From assembly GCF_002910905.1 (NCBI RefSeq), contig NZ_NEUE01000164.1, positions 1-53,544 of the forward strand: 53,544 bases of DNA, given 5' to 3'. The first letter of the stretch is position 1. Each line of letters starts with the position of its first letter. Origin of the DNA: Streptomyces sp. SM11 (GTDB lineage Bacteria > Actinomycetota > Actinomycetes > Streptomycetales > Streptomycetaceae). Positions 1 to 11,484 of the stretch are shown here, piece by piece. The notes below the pieces were generated by a model. It saw only the letters and a program-made list of their open reading frames with translations. It did no database searches and was not told where the DNA came from. Both the position numbers and the translations under genes were made by a program.

Positions 1-1
1 C

Positions 2-835
2 GAACTGCCCACCCGCCACGGCCGCGACACCGGCCGGATCGTCGAGGCCGCGGCCACCGGCGAACTGGGCGCGCTGCTCGTCGCCGGGGTCGGCGCCGAG
101 GACCTGCCCGACCCGAACCGGGCCCTCCAGGCGCTCAACGAGGTCGGCTTCCTGGTCTCGCTGGAGCTGCGGCCGAGCGCGGTCACCGCCCGGGCGGACG
201 TCGTCTTCCCGGTCGCCGCCGTCGCGGAGAAGTCCGGCACCTTCCTCAACTGGGAGGGCCGGGCCCGGATGTTCCAGGCGGCGCTGAAGCCCGAGCAGAT
301 GCCCCGGACGCTCGCGCCGACCGACTCCCGCGTGCTGCACATGCTGGCCGACGCCATGGACGTGCACTTCGCCCTGCCGGACCTGACCGCCGCCCGCCGC
401 GAGCTGGACCGGCTCGGCGGCTGGGAGGGCGGCCGTGCGGAGGACCCGCGCGAGCCGGCGCAGCCGCTGCCCCGGCCCGGCGACGGCGAGGCGGTCCTCG
501 CGGGCCACCGGATGCTGCTCGACCTGGGCCGGCTCCAGGAGGGCGACACCGCGCTCGCCGGGACCCGGCACGCGGCCGTCGCCCGGCTCTCGGCAGTCAC
601 CGCCGCCGAGTCCGGCGTCAAGGACGGCGACCTGCTCGCCGTCACCGGACCCGCGGGCACCGTCGAACTGCCCCTCGCGGTCACCGACATGCCGGACCGG
701 GTGGTCTGGGTGCCGCTGAACTCGGTGGGGCGCGGCATTCCCGCCGACACCGGCGTGAACCCCGGCGGCCTGGTGCGGATCGGCCCCGCCGCCGCACCGG
801 GTGCTCCCGTCGAACCATCGGAGGTACGAGCGTGA
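2..835 (+). CDS. nuoG: NADH-quinone oxidoreductase subunit G, C-terminal part
   Basis: This is the C-terminal 277 residues of NuoG, the iron-sulfur/molybdopterin-fold subunit of the peripheral arm of complex I; the start lies left of the window. The open frame runs from base 2 without a stop to the TGA at 833-835. It reads as the end of a molybdopterin-oxidoreductase domain (VVFPVAAVAEKSGTFLNWEGR) followed by a dinucleotide-binding-like tail. The stop overlaps the GTG of nuoH by 4 bases, so the two are translationally coupled. NuoG present together with nuoH-N marks this as the complete complex I operon rather than a partial copy. Confidence 0.93.
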   Translation, partial: ELPTRHGRDTGRIVEAAATGELGALLVAGVGAEDLPDPNRALQALNEVGFLVSLELRPSAVTARADVVFPVAAVAEKSGTFLNWEGRARMFQAALKPEQMPRTLAPTDSRVLHMLADAMDVHFALPDLTAARRELDRLGGWEGGRAEDPREPAQPLPRPGDGEAVLAGHRMLLDLGRLQEGDTALAGTRHAAVARLSAVTAAESGVKDGDLLAVTGPAGTVELPLAVTDMPDRVVWVPLNSVGRGIPADTGVNPGGLVRIGPAAAPGAPVEPSEVRA

Positions 836-2235
836 CTGGCCTCGCCGCATTCACGACGGCGCCCGAGGGCGTCGTCCTCGCCGCCGAGGATCTCTCGATG
901 TTCGGCACCGACCCCTGGTGGCTCGTCGTCATCAAGGCGGTCTTCTGCTTCGCGTTCCTGATGCTGGTCGTGCTGTTCTCGATCGTGTGGGAGCGCAAGG
1001 TCGTCGCCTGGATGCAGCGGCGCGTCGGTCCCAACCGGCACGGCCCCTGGGGGCTGCTCCAGTCGCTCGCCGACGGCATCAAGCTGATGCTGAAGGAAGA
1101 CGTGATCGTCAAGCGCGCGGACAAGGCGGTCTACGTCATCGCGCCGATCCTCGCCGCGATCCCCGCCTTCATGGCGATCGCGGTGATCCCCTTCGGCCCG
1201 GCGGGCAACGAGGTCTCCATCTTCGGACAGCGCACCACGATGCAGCTGACGGACCTCCCGATCGCCGCGCTCTACATCCTCGCCGTCGGCGCGGTCGGGG
1301 TGTACGGCTTCGTCCTCGGTGGCTGGTCCTCGGGCTCGACGTACCCCCTGCTCGGCGGAATCCGTTCGTCCGCCCAGATGATCTCGTACGAGATCGCCAT
1401 GGGCGCCGCCTTCGCCTCGGTCTTCCTCTACTCCGGGTCGATGTCCACCTCGACGATCGTGGAGGCGCAGGCGGACCGCTGGTACATCATGCTGCTGCCG
1501 GTCTCGTTCATCATCTACATGGTGACCATGGTCGGTGAGGCCAGCCGGGCGCCGTTCGACATGCCGGAGTCCGAGGGCGACCTGGTCGGCGGGTTCAACA
1601 CCGAGTACAGCTCCATCAAGTTCGCGATGTTCATGCTCGCCGAGTACATCCACATGGTGACCGTGTCGATGATCGCGGTGACGCTGTTCCTCGGCGGCTG
1701 GAGGGCTCCGTACCCCGTCTCCGCCTTCTGGGAGGGAGCGAACCACGGCTGGTGGCCGATGCTCTGGTTCTTCCTGAAGCTCCAGGTGCTGATCTTCTTC
1801 TTCATCTGGCTGCGCGGCACCCTTCCCCGCGTGCGCTACGACCAGTTGATGAAGCTGGGCTGGAAGGTCCTCATCCCGGTCTCGGTGGTCTGGCTGATGC
1901 TCGTCGCCACGGTCCGGGCCCTGCGGAACGAGGGGTACGACTTCTCCCGGATCGTGCTGTACGTGGGCGCGGCCGTGATCGCGATCCTGCTGATCTCCTT
2001 CGTCGTCGACATGTTCCGTGACCGCAGGTCCCGGGCCGAGGAGGAGGCTGCCGGACCGGAGCCCGCCTTCGACCCGATGGCGGGCGGGTTCCCGGTGCCA
2101 CCGCTGCCCGGACAGACGCTGCCACCGGTGCCCAGGCGCAGGCCACGACGGGACCGGGAGCTCGTTGTCAGTGGCGGAGCGGATACTCAGAGTGACGAAA
2201 GCGCGAGTGACGGAAAGGAGGCCGGCGGTGTCTGA
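832..2235 (+). CDS. nuoH: NADH-quinone oxidoreductase subunit H
   Basis: NuoH (467 aa) is the membrane subunit that joins the peripheral and membrane arms and forms part of the quinone chamber. It has about eight hydrophobic helices and the conserved loop [15 protein letters not shown] around residues 236-250, which lines the quinone site. The GTG start at 832 overlaps the nuoG stop. It is longer than the roughly 325-residue enterobacterial protein because of a hydrophilic C-terminal tail of about 70 residues, rich in Pro, Arg and Asp/Glu, which is common in actinobacterial NuoH. The 3' end carries the ribosome binding site of nuoI (AAAGGAGG, 2214-2221). Confidence 0.96.
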   Translation: MTGLAAFTTAPEGVVLAAEDLSMFGTDPWWLVVIKAVFCFAFLMLVVLFSIVWERKVVAWMQRRVGPNRHGPWGLLQSLADGIKLMLKEDVIVKRADKAVYVIAPILAAIPAFMAIAVIPFGPAGNEVSIFGQRTTMQLTDLPIAALYILAVGAVGVYGFVLGGWSSGSTYPLLGGIRSSAQMISYEIAMGAAFASVFLYSGSMSTSTIVEAQADRWYIMLLPVSFIIYMVTMVGEASRAPFDMPESEGDLVGGFNTEYSSIKFAMFMLAEYIHMVTVSMIAVTLFLGGWRAPYPVSAFWEGANHGWWPMLWFFLKLQVLIFFFIWLRGTLPRVRYDQLMKLGWKVLIPVSVVWLMLVATVRALRNEGYDFSRIVLYVGAAVIAILLISFVVDMFRDRRSRAEEEAAGPEPAFDPMAGGFPVPPLPGQTLPPVPRRRPRRDRELVVSGGADTQSDESASDGKEAGGV

Positions 2236-2914
2236 CAAACCAGAGCTCACGGGCTCATCGGGATCCGCTGGGTCCTCGGGGGACTCGGCGGACAAGTTCC
2301 AGAACCCGGTGGCCGGCTTCGGCGTGACCTTCAAGGCCATGTTCAAGAAGCGGCTCACCGAGCAGTATCCGGAGACGCCGAAGGTGACGGCGCCCCGCTT
2401 CCACGGCCGCCACCAGCTCAACCGCCACCCGGACGGCCTGGAGAAGTGCGTCGGCTGCGAGCTGTGCGCCTGGGCGTGTCCGGCGGACGCGATCTACGTG
2501 GAGGGCGCGGACAACACCGAGGAGGAGCGCTACTCCCCGGGGGAGCGCTACGGCCGCGTCTACCAGATCAACTACGCGCGCTGCATCCTGTGCGGACTCT
2601 GCATCGAGGCCTGCCCCACCCGGGCGCTGACCATGACGAACGAGTTCGAGCTCGCCAACACCACCCGCGAGAGCCTCATCTACACCAAGGACGAGCTGCT
2701 CGCGGGCCTGGACGAAGGCATGGTCGACAGCCCGCACGCGATCTTCCCCGGCATGGACGAGCAGGACTACTACCGGGGCGTGGTCACCGAGGCCGCCCCC
2801 GGCACGGTCCGTCAGACGGCCGTGTCCAAGGGCGAGGGCGACCAGCGGGACGAGGACCCCATCGAGTCCACCCGGGCCGCCGACGCCCGGCAGGACAAGG
2901 GGGTGGGGGCGTGA
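2228..2914 (+). CDS. nuoI: NADH-quinone oxidoreductase subunit I (ferredoxin-like)
   Basis: NuoI (228 aa) carries the two 4Fe-4S clusters N6a and N6b that pass electrons towards N2 and quinone. Both motifs are complete: Cys74, 77, 80 and 84 ([12 protein letters not shown]) and Cys119, 122, 125 and 129 ([12 protein letters not shown]). The open frame extends much further upstream, but the GTG at 2228 is chosen because AAAGGAGG sits 6 bases before it and everything upstream overlaps nuoH. It overlaps nuoH by 8 bases and nuoJ by 4. A hydrophilic acidic tail of about 40 residues follows the conserved core. Confidence 0.95.
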   Translation: MSDKPELTGSSGSAGSSGDSADKFQNPVAGFGVTFKAMFKKRLTEQYPETPKVTAPRFHGRHQLNRHPDGLEKCVGCELCAWACPADAIYVEGADNTEEERYSPGERYGRVYQINYARCILCGLCIEACPTRALTMTNEFELANTTRESLIYTKDELLAGLDEGMVDSPHAIFPGMDEQDYYRGVVTEAAPGTVRQTAVSKGEGDQRDEDPIESTRAADARQDKGVGA

Positions 2915-3777
2915 ACTCCCTGGCCGCATCCACCGCCACGTCGACCGGCGAGGCCGTTCAGTTCTGGATCCTGGGCACCGTCGCCGTTCTCGGCGCGCTC
3001 TGCACGGTGCTGGCGAAAAAGTCCGTGCACAGCGCCCTGTCACTCGCCGGAACCATGATCGTCCTCGCGGTGTTCTACCTCGCCAACGGCGCGTATTTCC
3101 TCGGCATCGTCCAGATCGTCGTCTACACCGGCGCGATCATGATGCTGTTCCTCTTCGTCGTCATGCTCGTCGGCGTCACCGCGGCGGACTCCCTCAAGGA
3201 GACCCTCAAGGGGCAGCGCTGGCTGGCCCTCGGATGCGCCCTCGGGTTCGCCGTGCTGCTGATCGCGGGCATCGGCAACGCCTCCCTGAGCACCTTCAAC
3301 GGGCTCGGCGCGGCCAACGCCCGGCACGGCGGCAACGTCGAGGGAATCGCCAACCTCATCTTCACCAAGTACGTCTTCGCCTTCGAGATCACCGGCGCCC
3401 TGCTGATCACCGCGACGGTGGGCGCGATGGTGCTCACGCACCGCGAGCGCACCGAACGGGCCAAGACCCAGCGGGAGATGTCCGTGGAGCGCGTGCGCGG
3501 CAAGCACCTCCCGCCACTCCCCGCCCCCGGCGTCTACGCCCGGCACAACGCGGTGGACATCCCCGGTCTGCTCCCCGACGGCACGCCGTCCGAGCTCACC
3601 GTCATGCAGACCCTGCGGGAGCGCGGTCAGATCCGCGACGTCTCGCAGCAGTCCCTCGCCGATCTCAAGGCCCTGGAGCAGCGCTCCGGGGAGCGGCTCG
3701 GACGTGAGGACGCGGACGCCGTGGCACGCGGAGCCAATCCCGCGTCCGCGGCGGAGAATTCGGAGGCCGCCCAGTGA
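2911..3777 (+). CDS. nuoJ: NADH-quinone oxidoreductase subunit J
   Basis: NuoJ (288 aa) is a small membrane subunit of the complex I membrane arm. The N-terminal part shows five hydrophobic segments with the family pattern [17 protein letters not shown] and [16 protein letters not shown] (the kinked helix 3 region). The second half, roughly residues 190-288, is a soluble hydrophilic tail absent from enterobacterial NuoJ but usual in Streptomyces. The GTG start at 2911 overlaps the nuoI stop (GTGA); the longer reading from 2446 is a shadow of nuoI. The stop overlaps the nuoK start. Confidence 0.95.
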   Translation: MNSLAASTATSTGEAVQFWILGTVAVLGALCTVLAKKSVHSALSLAGTMIVLAVFYLANGAYFLGIVQIVVYTGAIMMLFLFVVMLVGVTAADSLKETLKGQRWLALGCALGFAVLLIAGIGNASLSTFNGLGAANARHGGNVEGIANLIFTKYVFAFEITGALLITATVGAMVLTHRERTERAKTQREMSVERVRGKHLPPLPAPGVYARHNAVDIPGLLPDGTPSELTVMQTLRERGQIRDVSQQSLADLKALEQRSGERLGREDADAVARGANPASAAENSEAAQ

Positions 3778-4073
3778 ACCCGGTCAACTACCTCTACCTC
3801 GCGGCCCTCCTGTTCGCGATCGGCGCCTCCGGGGTGCTGATCAGGCGGAACACGATCGTGCTGTTCATGTGCGTCGAGCTGATGCTCAACGCCTGCAATC
3901 TGGCGCTCGTCACGTTCTCCCGGATGCACGGCAACCTCGACGGGCAGATCGTCGCGTTCTTCACGATGGTCGTCGCCGCCGCGGAAGTCGTCGTCGGACT
4001 CGCGATCATCGTGTCGTTGTTCCGCTCCCGCCACTCGGCCTCGGTCGACGACGCCAGCCTGATGAAGCTGTAA
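3774..4073 (+). CDS. nuoK: NADH-quinone oxidoreductase subunit K
   Basis: NuoK (99 aa) is the three-helix membrane subunit homologous to MrpC. The length is that of the family. The conserved membrane glutamates appear in the helix reading [17 protein letters not shown] and in the later segment [13 protein letters not shown]. The GTG start overlaps the nuoJ stop by 4 bases, and 12 bases separate it from nuoL. Confidence 0.96.
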   Translation: MNPVNYLYLAALLFAIGASGVLIRRNTIVLFMCVELMLNACNLALVTFSRMHGNLDGQIVAFFTMVVAAAEVVVGLAIIVSLFRSRHSASVDDASLMKL

Positions 4074-4085
4074 GGGGTCGGAAAC

Positions 4086-5981
4086 GTGGAGAACCTGATT
4101 GCGCTGCTCGTCGCGGCGCCCCTGCTCGGAGCGGCGGTCCTGCTCTGCGGCGGACGCCGGCTGGACCGGACCGGCCACTGGCTCGGCACCCTGCTCGCCG
4201 GCGCCTCGTTCGTCGTCGGACTCGTCCTGTTCACCGACATGCTGGGGAAGGGCGCCGAGGACCGGGCCCTGCACCAGCACCTGTTCAGCTGGATCCCGGT
4301 GGAAGGCTTCCAGGCCGACATCGCCTTCCAGCTCGACCAGCTGTCGATGACGTTCGTCCTGCTCATCACCGGTGTGGGCACCCTGATCCACATCTACTCC
4401 ATCGGCTACATGGAGCACGACGAACGCAGGCGCCGCTTCTTCGGCTATCTCAACCTGTTCCTCGCGGCGATGCTCATCCTGGTCATCGCCGACAACTACC
4501 TGCTGCTGTACGTCGGGTGGGAGGGCGTCGGTCTGGCATCGTTCCTGCTCATCGGCTTCTGGCAGCACAAGCCCACCGCGGCCACCGCCGCGAAGAAGGC
4601 CTTCCTGGTCAACCGGGTCGGCGACATGGGCCTGTCGATCGCCATCATGCTGATGTTCACCACCTTCGGCACCTTCGCCTTCGGGCCGGTGCTGGAGTCG
4701 GCGGGCGAGACGAGCCAGGGCAAGCTGACCGCCATCGGCCTGATGCTGCTGCTGGCCGCCTGCGGCAAGTCGGCCCAGGTGCCGCTGCAGTCCTGGCTCG
4801 GCGACGCGATGGAGGGCCCGACCCCGGTCTCCGCCCTCATCCACGCCGCGACCATGGTCACCGCCGGTGTCTATCTCATCGTCCGCTCCGGCGCGATCTT
4901 CAACGCCGCTCCGGACGCCCAGACGGTCGTCGTCATCGTCGGCGCGGTCACGCTGATCTTCGGTGCGATCGTCGGTTGCGCGAAGGACGACATCAAGAAG
5001 GCCCTCGCCGGGTCCACGATGTCGCAGATCGGCTACATGATCCTCGCCGCGGGCCTCGGCCCCATCGGCTACATCTTCGCGATCATGCACTTGGTGACGC
5101 ACGGCTTCTTCAAGGCCGGGCTCTTCCTCGGCGCGGGCTCCGTCATGCACGGCATGAACGACGAGGTCGACATGCGCAAGTACGGCGGCCTGCGGAGGTA
5201 CATGCCGGTCACCTTCGTCACCTTCGGCCTCGGCTATCTGGCCATCATCGGCTTCCCCGGCCTGTCCGGCTTCTTCTCCAAGGACAAGATCATCGAGGCG
5301 GCCTTCGCCAAGGGCGGCACCGAGGGCTGGATCCTCGGCTCCGTGGCCCTGCTGGGCGCCGCGATCACCGCGTTCTACATGACCCGCGTGATGCTGATGA
5401 CCTTCTTCGGCGAGAAGCGCTGGCAGCCGGACGCGGAGGGCCACGAGCCGCACCCGCACGAGTCCCCGAAGTCGATGACGATCCCGATGATCGTGCTGGC
5501 CTTCGGCTCGGTGTTCGCCGGAGGGTTCTTCGCTATCGGCGACCGGTTCATCAACTGGCTGGAGCCCGTCACCGGTTACGACCACGGGCACGCCCCGCTG
5601 AGCGCGGCCACGGTCACCGGAGCCACCGTGGTGGCCCTGGTCATCGGCGTCGGCATCGCCTGGGCGATGTACGGGCGCAAGCCCGTGCCCGTCGTCGCCC
5701 CGCGCGGCTCGGTCCTCACCCGGGCCGCCCGCCGCGATCTCCTCCAGGACGACTTCAACCACGTGGTCCTGGTCCGCGGCGGCGAGCACCTCACCCGCTC
5801 GCTGGTCTACGTGGACCACTCCCTCGTGGACGGAGTCGTCAACGGCACGGCCGCCTCGGTCGGCGGGCTCTCCGGCCGGCTGCGCAAGATGCAGAACGGC
5901 TACGCCCGCACCTACGCGGTCTCGATGTTCGGCGGTACGGCGGTCGTCATCGCCGCGACCCTGCTGATGAGGGCGGTCTGA
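4086..5981 (+). CDS. nuoL: NADH-quinone oxidoreductase subunit L
   Basis: NuoL (631 aa) is the distal antiporter-like subunit of the membrane arm, with the long lateral helix at the C-terminus. The protein is hydrophobic throughout, with the family signatures [37 protein letters not shown] (proton-channel helices 7-8) and [12 protein letters not shown]. Start GTG at 4086 has a purine-rich AAGGGG about 9 bases upstream. It sits 12 bases after nuoK and 4 before nuoM, inside one transcription unit. Confidence 0.96.
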   Translation: MENLIALLVAAPLLGAAVLLCGGRRLDRTGHWLGTLLAGASFVVGLVLFTDMLGKGAEDRALHQHLFSWIPVEGFQADIAFQLDQLSMTFVLLITGVGTLIHIYSIGYMEHDERRRRFFGYLNLFLAAMLILVIADNYLLLYVGWEGVGLASFLLIGFWQHKPTAATAAKKAFLVNRVGDMGLSIAIMLMFTTFGTFAFGPVLESAGETSQGKLTAIGLMLLLAACGKSAQVPLQSWLGDAMEGPTPVSALIHAATMVTAGVYLIVRSGAIFNAAPDAQTVVVIVGAVTLIFGAIVGCAKDDIKKALAGSTMSQIGYMILAAGLGPIGYIFAIMHLVTHGFFKAGLFLGAGSVMHGMNDEVDMRKYGGLRRYMPVTFVTFGLGYLAIIGFPGLSGFFSKDKIIEAAFAKGGTEGWILGSVALLGAAITAFYMTRVMLMTFFGEKRWQPDAEGHEPHPHESPKSMTIPMIVLAFGSVFAGGFFAIGDRFINWLEPVTGYDHGHAPLSAATVTGATVVALVIGVGIAWAMYGRKPVPVVAPRGSVLTRAARRDLLQDDFNHVVLVRGGEHLTRSLVYVDHSLVDGVVNGTAASVGGLSGRLRKMQNGYARTYAVSMFGGTAVVIAATLLMRAV

Positions 5982-5985
5982 TCAC

Positions 5986-7557
5986 ATGTCCTTTCCCCTC
6001 CTGACCGCGACGGCGGCACTCCCGGCGATCGGCGCCATCGCCACCGCCGCCGTGCCCGCCGCGCGGCGCACCGCGGCCAAATGGCTCGCGCTGCTGTTCT
6101 CGCTCGGCACACTCGTCCTGGCGGCCGTCGTCTTCCTCCGCTTCGAACCGGGCGGCGACCGCTACCAGCTCACCGAGTCCCGGGCCTGGATCGCAGACTT
6201 CGGCGTCCGCTACGAACTGGGCGTGGACGGCATCGGGGTGGCGCTCCTCGGCCTCACCGCGCTGCTGATCCCGTTCGTCATCGTCGCGGGCTGGCACGAC
6301 GCCGATCCCCAGGAGACGAAGTCCTCGCGCTGGCGTCCGACACAGGGCTTCTTCGCCCTGATCCTCATGGTCGAGGCCATGGTGATCCTGTCGTTCGTCG
6401 CCACCGACGTCTTCCTCTTCTACATCCTGTTCGAAGCCATGCTCATCCCGATGTACTTCCTCATCGGCGGCTTCGGCGACCGGGCCCACGCGGGCACCGA
6501 CGAGAACGCCGCTACCCAGCGGTCCTACGCGGCGGTCAAGTTCCTCCTCTACAACCTGGCCGGCGGCCTGATCATGCTGGCCGCCGTCATCGGGCTGTAC
6601 GTGGTCGCGGGCAGCTTCTCGCTCTCCGAGATCGCCGAGGCCCGCGCCAACGGCTCCCTGGAGATGGCGACCAGCACCGAGCGGTGGCTCTTCCTCGGGT
6701 TCTTCCTCGCCTTCGCGATCAAGGCCCCGCTGTGGCCGCTGCACACCTGGCTGCCCAACGCGATGGGCGAGGCCACCGCACCGGTCGCCGTGCTGATCAC
6801 CGCGATCGTCGACAAGGTCGGCACCTTCGCGATGCTCCGCTTCTGCCTCGGGCTCTTCCCGGAGGCCAGCAAGTGGGCGACACCGGTGGTCATCACCCTG
6901 GCGCTCGTCTCCATCGTGTACGGGGCGCTGCTCGCGGTCGGCCAGCGCGACATCAAGCGGCTCATCGCCTACGCCTCGATCTCGCACTTCGGCTTCATCA
7001 TCCTGGGCATCTTCGCGATGACCAGCCAGGGCCAGTCGGGCGCCACGCTCTACATGGTCAACCACGGGATCTCGACGGCCGCGCTGCTGCTGGTCGCCGG
7101 ATTCCTCATCACCCGGCGCGGATCACGGCTCATCGCGGACTACGGCGGGGTGCAGAAGGTCGCCCCCGTGCTGGCCGGGACGTTCCTCATCGGCGGGCTC
7201 GCCACCCTGTCGCTGCCCGGACTCGCCCCGTTCGTCAGTGAGTTCCTGGTCCTGGTCGGCACGTTCAGCGTGTATCCGGTGGCCGGCATCATCGCCACCT
7301 CCGGCATCGTGCTCGCCGCGCTCTACGTCCTGGTCCTCTACCAGCGCACGATGACCGGCCCGGTGAAGGAATCGGTCCGGTCCATGCCGGACCTCAAGGC
7401 CCGGGAGCTGGCGGTGGCGCTTCCGCTGATCGCCGTGCTGATCTTCCTGGGCGTCTTCCCGAAGCCGCTCACCGAGGTCGTCAACCCGGCGGTGGAGCAC
7501 ACCATGTCCGACGTACAGAAGAAGGACCCCCAGCCCGAGGTGGAGGCCGCCAAGTGA
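5986..7557 (+). CDS. nuoM: NADH-quinone oxidoreductase subunit M
   Basis: NuoM (523 aa) is the middle antiporter-like subunit of complex I. Signatures include FYILFEAMLIPMYFLIG (helix with the conserved Glu), IKAPLWPLHTWLPNAMGEA and RDIKRLIAYASISHFGFI. ATG start at 5986, 4 bases after nuoL. The stop overlaps the nuoN start by 4 bases. The C-terminus is a short hydrophilic tail. Confidence 0.96.
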   Translation: MSFPLLTATAALPAIGAIATAAVPAARRTAAKWLALLFSLGTLVLAAVVFLRFEPGGDRYQLTESRAWIADFGVRYELGVDGIGVALLGLTALLIPFVIVAGWHDADPQETKSSRWRPTQGFFALILMVEAMVILSFVATDVFLFYILFEAMLIPMYFLIGGFGDRAHAGTDENAATQRSYAAVKFLLYNLAGGLIMLAAVIGLYVVAGSFSLSEIAEARANGSLEMATSTERWLFLGFFLAFAIKAPLWPLHTWLPNAMGEATAPVAVLITAIVDKVGTFAMLRFCLGLFPEASKWATPVVITLALVSIVYGALLAVGQRDIKRLIAYASISHFGFIILGIFAMTSQGQSGATLYMVNHGISTAALLLVAGFLITRRGSRLIADYGGVQKVAPVLAGTFLIGGLATLSLPGLAPFVSEFLVLVGTFSVYPVAGIIATSGIVLAALYVLVLYQRTMTGPVKESVRSMPDLKARELAVALPLIAVLIFLGVFPKPLTEVVNPAVEHTMSDVQKKDPQPEVEAAK

Positions 7558-9218
7558 GCGCAACAGCTGTCCACAGTCTGTGGACTACGGCGAGCGGGGT
7601 GACATCGGCGGCACCGGGCAGCACGTTCACGGCGCCGAAGATCGAGTACACCCAGCTGATGCCGGTCCTGATCATCGTGGTCGCCGCCGTCCTGGGCATC
7701 CTGGTGGAGGCCTTCGTGCCGCGCCGGGCCCGCTACCACAGCCAGCTCTTCCTGACCGTGGTGGCGGTCGCCGCCTCGTTCGCCGCGATCGTCGGCCTCG
7801 CGGCCGGCGGGTACGGCACCACGAAGGCCCAGATCGCGGCCATGGGCGCCATCGCGATCGACGGCCCCACCCTGTTCCTCCAGGGCACCATTCTCCTGGT
7901 CGCCATGGTGGCGGTGTTCACCTTCGCCGAACGCCGGCTCGACCCCACCGCCCACGGCAACCGGGTCGACTCCTTCGCCGCCCAGGCCGGAGCCGTACCG
8001 GGCGGGGAAGGCGAGAAGGCCGCCGTCCGGGCCGGCTTCGCCACCACCGAGGTCTTCCCGCTCCTCCTCTTCTCGGTGGCGGGGCTGCTGGTCTTCCCGG
8101 CCGCCAACGACCTGCTGACCCTGTTCATCGCGCTGGAGGTCTTCTCCCTCCCGCTCTACCTCCTGTGCGCCGTGGCCCGCCGCAAGCGGCTGCTGTCGCA
8201 GGAAGCCGCCGTGAAGTACTTCCTGCTCGGCGCGTTCTCCTCGGCGTTCTTCCTCTTCGGGATCGCCCTCCTCTACGGCTACGCGGGCTCCCTCGCGTAC
8301 GCCGACATCGCCAACGTCGTCGACGGCTCGGTCCTGGAGATCGACCCGGCCCTCGCCGACACCATGGGCAACGACGCACTGCTGCTCATCGGCGGCGCGA
8401 TGGTCCTGGTCGGCCTGCTCTTCAAGGTCGGTGCGATCCCGTTCCACATGTGGACCCCGGACGTCTACCAGGGCGCCCCGACCCCGGTGACCGGTTTCAT
8501 GGCCGCCGCCACGAAGGTCGCCGCGTTCGGCGCGATGCTGCGCCTGCTGTACGTGGCACTGCCCGGCCTCGCCTGGGACCTGCGGCCGGTCATGTGGGCG
8601 GTGGCCATCATCACGATGCTGGGCGGCGCGATCGTCGCGATCACCCAGACCGACATCAAGCGCCTGCTGGCCTACTCCTCGATCGCGCACGCGGGCTTCA
8701 TCCTCGCGGGTGTCATCGCGGCCAGCCCGGAGGGCATCTCCTCGGTCCTCTTCTACCTGCTGGCCTACTCCTTCGTGACGGTCGGCGCGTTCGCCGTCGT
8801 CACGCTGGTGCGGGACGCGGGCGGCGAGGCCACCCACCTGTCGAAGTGGGCCGGACTCGGCCGCCGCTCGCCGCTGGTCGCGGCGGTCTTCGCGGTGTTC
8901 CTGCTGGCCTTCGCCGGTATTCCGCTGACCTCCGGGTTCTCCGGGAAGTTCGCGGTGTTCAAGGCGGCCGCCGAGGGCGGTGCGGGCGGACTGGTCGTCG
9001 TCGGTGTGCTCTCCTCGGCCGTCGCGGCGTTCTTCTACATCCGGGTGATCGTCCTGATGTTCTTCAGCGAGCCGAAGGCGGACGGCCCCACGGTCGCCGT
9101 CCCGTCCCCGCTGACCATGACGACGATCGCGGTCGGCGTCGCCGTCACCCTGGTGCTGGGCCTGGCCCCGCAGTACTTCCTGGACCTGGCGAGCCAGGCG
9201 GGAGTCTTCGTGCGGTAG
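7554..9218 (+). CDS. nuoN: NADH-quinone oxidoreductase subunit N
   Basis: NuoN (554 aa) is the third antiporter-like subunit and the last gene of the operon. It reads [20 protein letters not shown] and [19 protein letters not shown], both family hallmarks. The GTG start overlaps the nuoM stop. About 40 residues between the first two helix groups ([15 protein letters not shown] region) form a hydrophilic loop. A strong hairpin 25 bases after the stop closes the operon. Confidence 0.96.
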   Translation: MSATAVHSLWTTASGVTSAAPGSTFTAPKIEYTQLMPVLIIVVAAVLGILVEAFVPRRARYHSQLFLTVVAVAASFAAIVGLAAGGYGTTKAQIAAMGAIAIDGPTLFLQGTILLVAMVAVFTFAERRLDPTAHGNRVDSFAAQAGAVPGGEGEKAAVRAGFATTEVFPLLLFSVAGLLVFPAANDLLTLFIALEVFSLPLYLLCAVARRKRLLSQEAAVKYFLLGAFSSAFFLFGIALLYGYAGSLAYADIANVVDGSVLEIDPALADTMGNDALLLIGGAMVLVGLLFKVGAIPFHMWTPDVYQGAPTPVTGFMAAATKVAAFGAMLRLLYVALPGLAWDLRPVMWAVAIITMLGGAIVAITQTDIKRLLAYSSIAHAGFILAGVIAASPEGISSVLFYLLAYSFVTVGAFAVVTLVRDAGGEATHLSKWAGLGRRSPLVAAVFAVFLLAFAGIPLTSGFSGKFAVFKAAAEGGAGGLVVVGVLSSAVAAFFYIRVIVLMFFSEPKADGPTVAVPSPLTMTTIAVGVAVTLVLGLAPQYFLDLASQAGVFVR

Positions 9219-9242
9219 CCCGCGCAGTATGAGCGACAGCAG

Positions 9243-9277
9243 CGCCGGACGGTCGGCTATCCACAGACCGTCCGGCG
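9243..9277 (+). terminator. Hairpin terminator of the nuo operon
   Basis: CGCCGGACGGTC (9243-9254) and its exact reverse complement (9266-9277) form a 12-bp GC-rich stem with an 11-base loop, followed by TTGTCGTTG. It lies between nuoN and recQ. It would also lie inside the longest possible recQ reading frame (from 9229), which argues that recQ starts downstream. Confidence 0.7.
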
Positions 9278-9360
9278 TTGTCGTTGCCTCCGCCTATCGT
9301 GGACGGGGACGAGAGCAGGACGGACAGGGCCGGGACGCGCGGACCTCGGGGGACAGAGCA

Positions 9361-11448
9361 TTGGGTGTGACCATGGATGAGACCACCGGGACGGTGACCG
9401 ACACCGACACGGGCGGCGAGAGCGAGGCGCGGCGGACGCTGCACCGCGTCTTCGGGTACGAGTCGTTCCGCGGCGAGCAGGGCGCGGTCATCGAGCATGT
9501 GGTGGCGGGCGGCGACGCGGTCGTGCTCATGCCCACCGGCGGCGGAAAGTCCCTCTGCTACCAGATCCCGTCCCTGGTCCGGCGAGGCACCGGCGTCGTC
9601 GTCTCGCCGCTGATCGCCCTCATGCAGGACCAGGTCGACGCTCTGCGGGCGCTCGGCGTCCGGGCCGGCTTCATGAACTCCACGCAGGACTTCGACGAGC
9701 GGCGCTCGATGGAGGCGCAGTTCCTCGCGGGCGAGCTGGACGTGCTCTACCTGGCGCCCGAGCGGCTGCGCCTGGACTCCACCCTCTCCCTCCTGGCCCG
9801 GGGCGAGATCTCCGTCTTCGCGATCGACGAGGCGCACTGCGTCGCCCAGTGGGGCCACGACTTCCGCCCCGACTATCTGGCCCTGTCCGTGCTCGGCGAG
9901 CGCTGGCCGGACGTCCCGCGCATCGCCCTGACGGCGACCGCGACCCACGCCACGCACGAGGAGATCACCCGCCGCCTCGGCATGCCGGACGCGAAACACT
10001 TCGTCGCGAGCTTCGACCGGCCGAACATCCAGTACCGGATCGTGCCGAAGTCCGAGCCCAAGAAGCAGCTGCTCTCCTTCCTCAAGGAGGAGCACGCCGG
10101 GGACGCGGGCATCGTCTACTGCCTCTCGCGCAACTCCACCGAGAAGATCGCCGAGTACCTCTGCCGCAACGGCGTCGAGGCCGTTCCGTACCACGCGGGC
10201 CTGGACGCCGGGACGCGCGCCACCCACCAGGCGCGCTTCCTCCGCGAGGAGGGACTCGTCGTCGTCGCGACGATCGCGTTCGGCATGGGCATCGACAAGC
10301 CGGACGTCCGCTTCGTCGCCCACGTCGATCTCCCCAAGTCCGTCGAGGGTTACTACCAGGAGACGGGCCGCGCGGGCCGTGACGGGGAGCCGTCGACGGC
10401 CTGGATGGCGTACGGACTCCAGGACGTCGTCCAGCAGCGCAAGCTCATCCAGGGCGGCGAGGGCGACGAGGCGTTCCGCCGCCGGGCCGCCTCCCATCTG
10501 GACTCGATGCTGGCCCTGTGCGAGACGGTCCAGTGCCGCCGGGCCCAGCTGCTGACCTACTTCGGCCAGGAGCCCACGGCCCCCGCCTGCGGCAACTGCG
10601 ACACCTGCCTGGCCCCGCCGGAGACCTGGGACGGCACGGTCGTCTCGCAGAAGCTGCTCTCCACGGTGGTGCGGCTGAAGCGCGAGCGGAACCAGAAGTT
10701 CGGTGCGGGCCAGATCATCGACATCCTGCTGGGCCGCAAGACCGCCAAGGTCATCCAGTTCGACCACGACCAGCTCTCCGTCTTCGGCATCGGCGAGGAG
10801 CTGGCCGAGGCGGAGTGGCGCGGTGTGGTGCGCCAACTGCTGGCGCAGGGCCTGCTCGCGGTCGAGGGGGAGTACGGCACGCTGGTCCTCACCGAGGAGA
10901 GCGCGACGGTCCTGGGCCGGGAGCGGGACGTGCTGCTCCGCAAGGAGCCCAAGAAGCCCACGACCCGCTCGTCGTCCTCCGCGGGCGGAGCCAAGGGCGC
11001 CAAGGGCAAGGCGGCCGCCGCCGACCTCCCCGAGTCCGCCGTCCCGGTCTTCGAGGCGCTGCGTGCCTGGCGTGGGGCCACGGCGAAGGAGCAGGGCGTC
11101 CCGGCGTACGTCATCTTCCACGACGCGACGCTGAGGGAGATCGCGACGCTGCACCCGAGCTCCCTCGCGGAGCTGGGCGGCGTCAGCGGCCTGGGCGAGA
11201 AGAAGCTCGCGACGTACGGGGAGGGCGTGCTGGAGGTCCTGGCGCAGACGCCGGGGGGCGGGGCACCGGCGTCCCCGGAGGCCTCGGCTCCCGCCGCTCC
11301 GGCCGCGTCGCCCGCCGCCGCACCCACGGCCCTCGTGCCCGCGTCACGCCCGGCGGCCCCGGTTCGCGCCAAGGCCCCGGTCGCCCCGGTCCCGCAGCAC
11401 AGCGACCCCGAGTTCGGCTGGGACGAGGAACCGCCCGAGTACGAGTGA
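9361..11448 (+). CDS. recQ: RecQ family ATP-dependent DNA helicase
   Basis: A 3'-5' DNA helicase for recombination and repair (about 695 aa). Helicase core: Walker [14 protein letters not shown] box [15 protein letters not shown], motif V/VI region [11 protein letters not shown] and [10 protein letters not shown]. It is followed by the zinc-binding RQC cysteines (CGNCDTC), a winged-helix segment and a C-terminal HRDC-like region, with a low-complexity Ala/Pro tail. In-frame starts are TTG 9361, GTG 9367 and ATG 9373. I take 9361 because GGGGGA lies 7 bases upstream; earlier starts would run through the nuo terminator. The start is uncertain by a few residues. Convergent with the Uma2 gene. 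Confidence 0.93.
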   Translation: MGVTMDETTGTVTDTDTGGESEARRTLHRVFGYESFRGEQGAVIEHVVAGGDAVVLMPTGGGKSLCYQIPSLVRRGTGVVVSPLIALMQDQVDALRALGVRAGFMNSTQDFDERRSMEAQFLAGELDVLYLAPERLRLDSTLSLLARGEISVFAIDEAHCVAQWGHDFRPDYLALSVLGERWPDVPRIALTATATHATHEEITRRLGMPDAKHFVASFDRPNIQYRIVPKSEPKKQLLSFLKEEHAGDAGIVYCLSRNSTEKIAEYLCRNGVEAVPYHAGLDAGTRATHQARFLREEGLVVVATIAFGMGIDKPDVRFVAHVDLPKSVEGYYQETGRAGRDGEPSTAWMAYGLQDVVQQRKLIQGGEGDEAFRRRAASHLDSMLALCETVQCRRAQLLTYFGQEPTAPACGNCDTCLAPPETWDGTVVSQKLLSTVVRLKRERNQKFGAGQIIDILLGRKTAKVIQFDHDQLSVFGIGEELAEAEWRGVVRQLLAQGLLAVEGEYGTLVLTEESATVLGRERDVLLRKEPKKPTTRSSSSAGGAKGAKGKAAAADLPESAVPVFEALRAWRGATAKEQGVPAYVIFHDATLREIATLHPSSLAELGGVSGLGEKKLATYGEGVLEVLAQTPGGGAPASPEASAPAAPAASPAAAPTALVPASRPAAPVRAKAPVAPVPQHSDPEFGWDEEPPEYE

Positions 11449-11484
11449 GACGCGTACCGGGCGGTGAGGGCGAAGGCGGCGGAT

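Noticed and set aside
2018..2227. Upstream extension of nuoI
   Set aside because: Fully inside nuoH, Pro/Arg-rich nonsense, while AAAGGAGG sits in front of GTG 2228.
3627..5819. A 730-codon open frame on the minus strand across nuoK/nuoL
   Set aside because: It is the mirror of strongly biased third positions in nuo genes; composition is Asp/Glu/His/Arg-rich with no domain. The same applies to long antisense frames at 5947-7065, 7338-8837, 9145-11154, 13888-16437 and 45227-47188.
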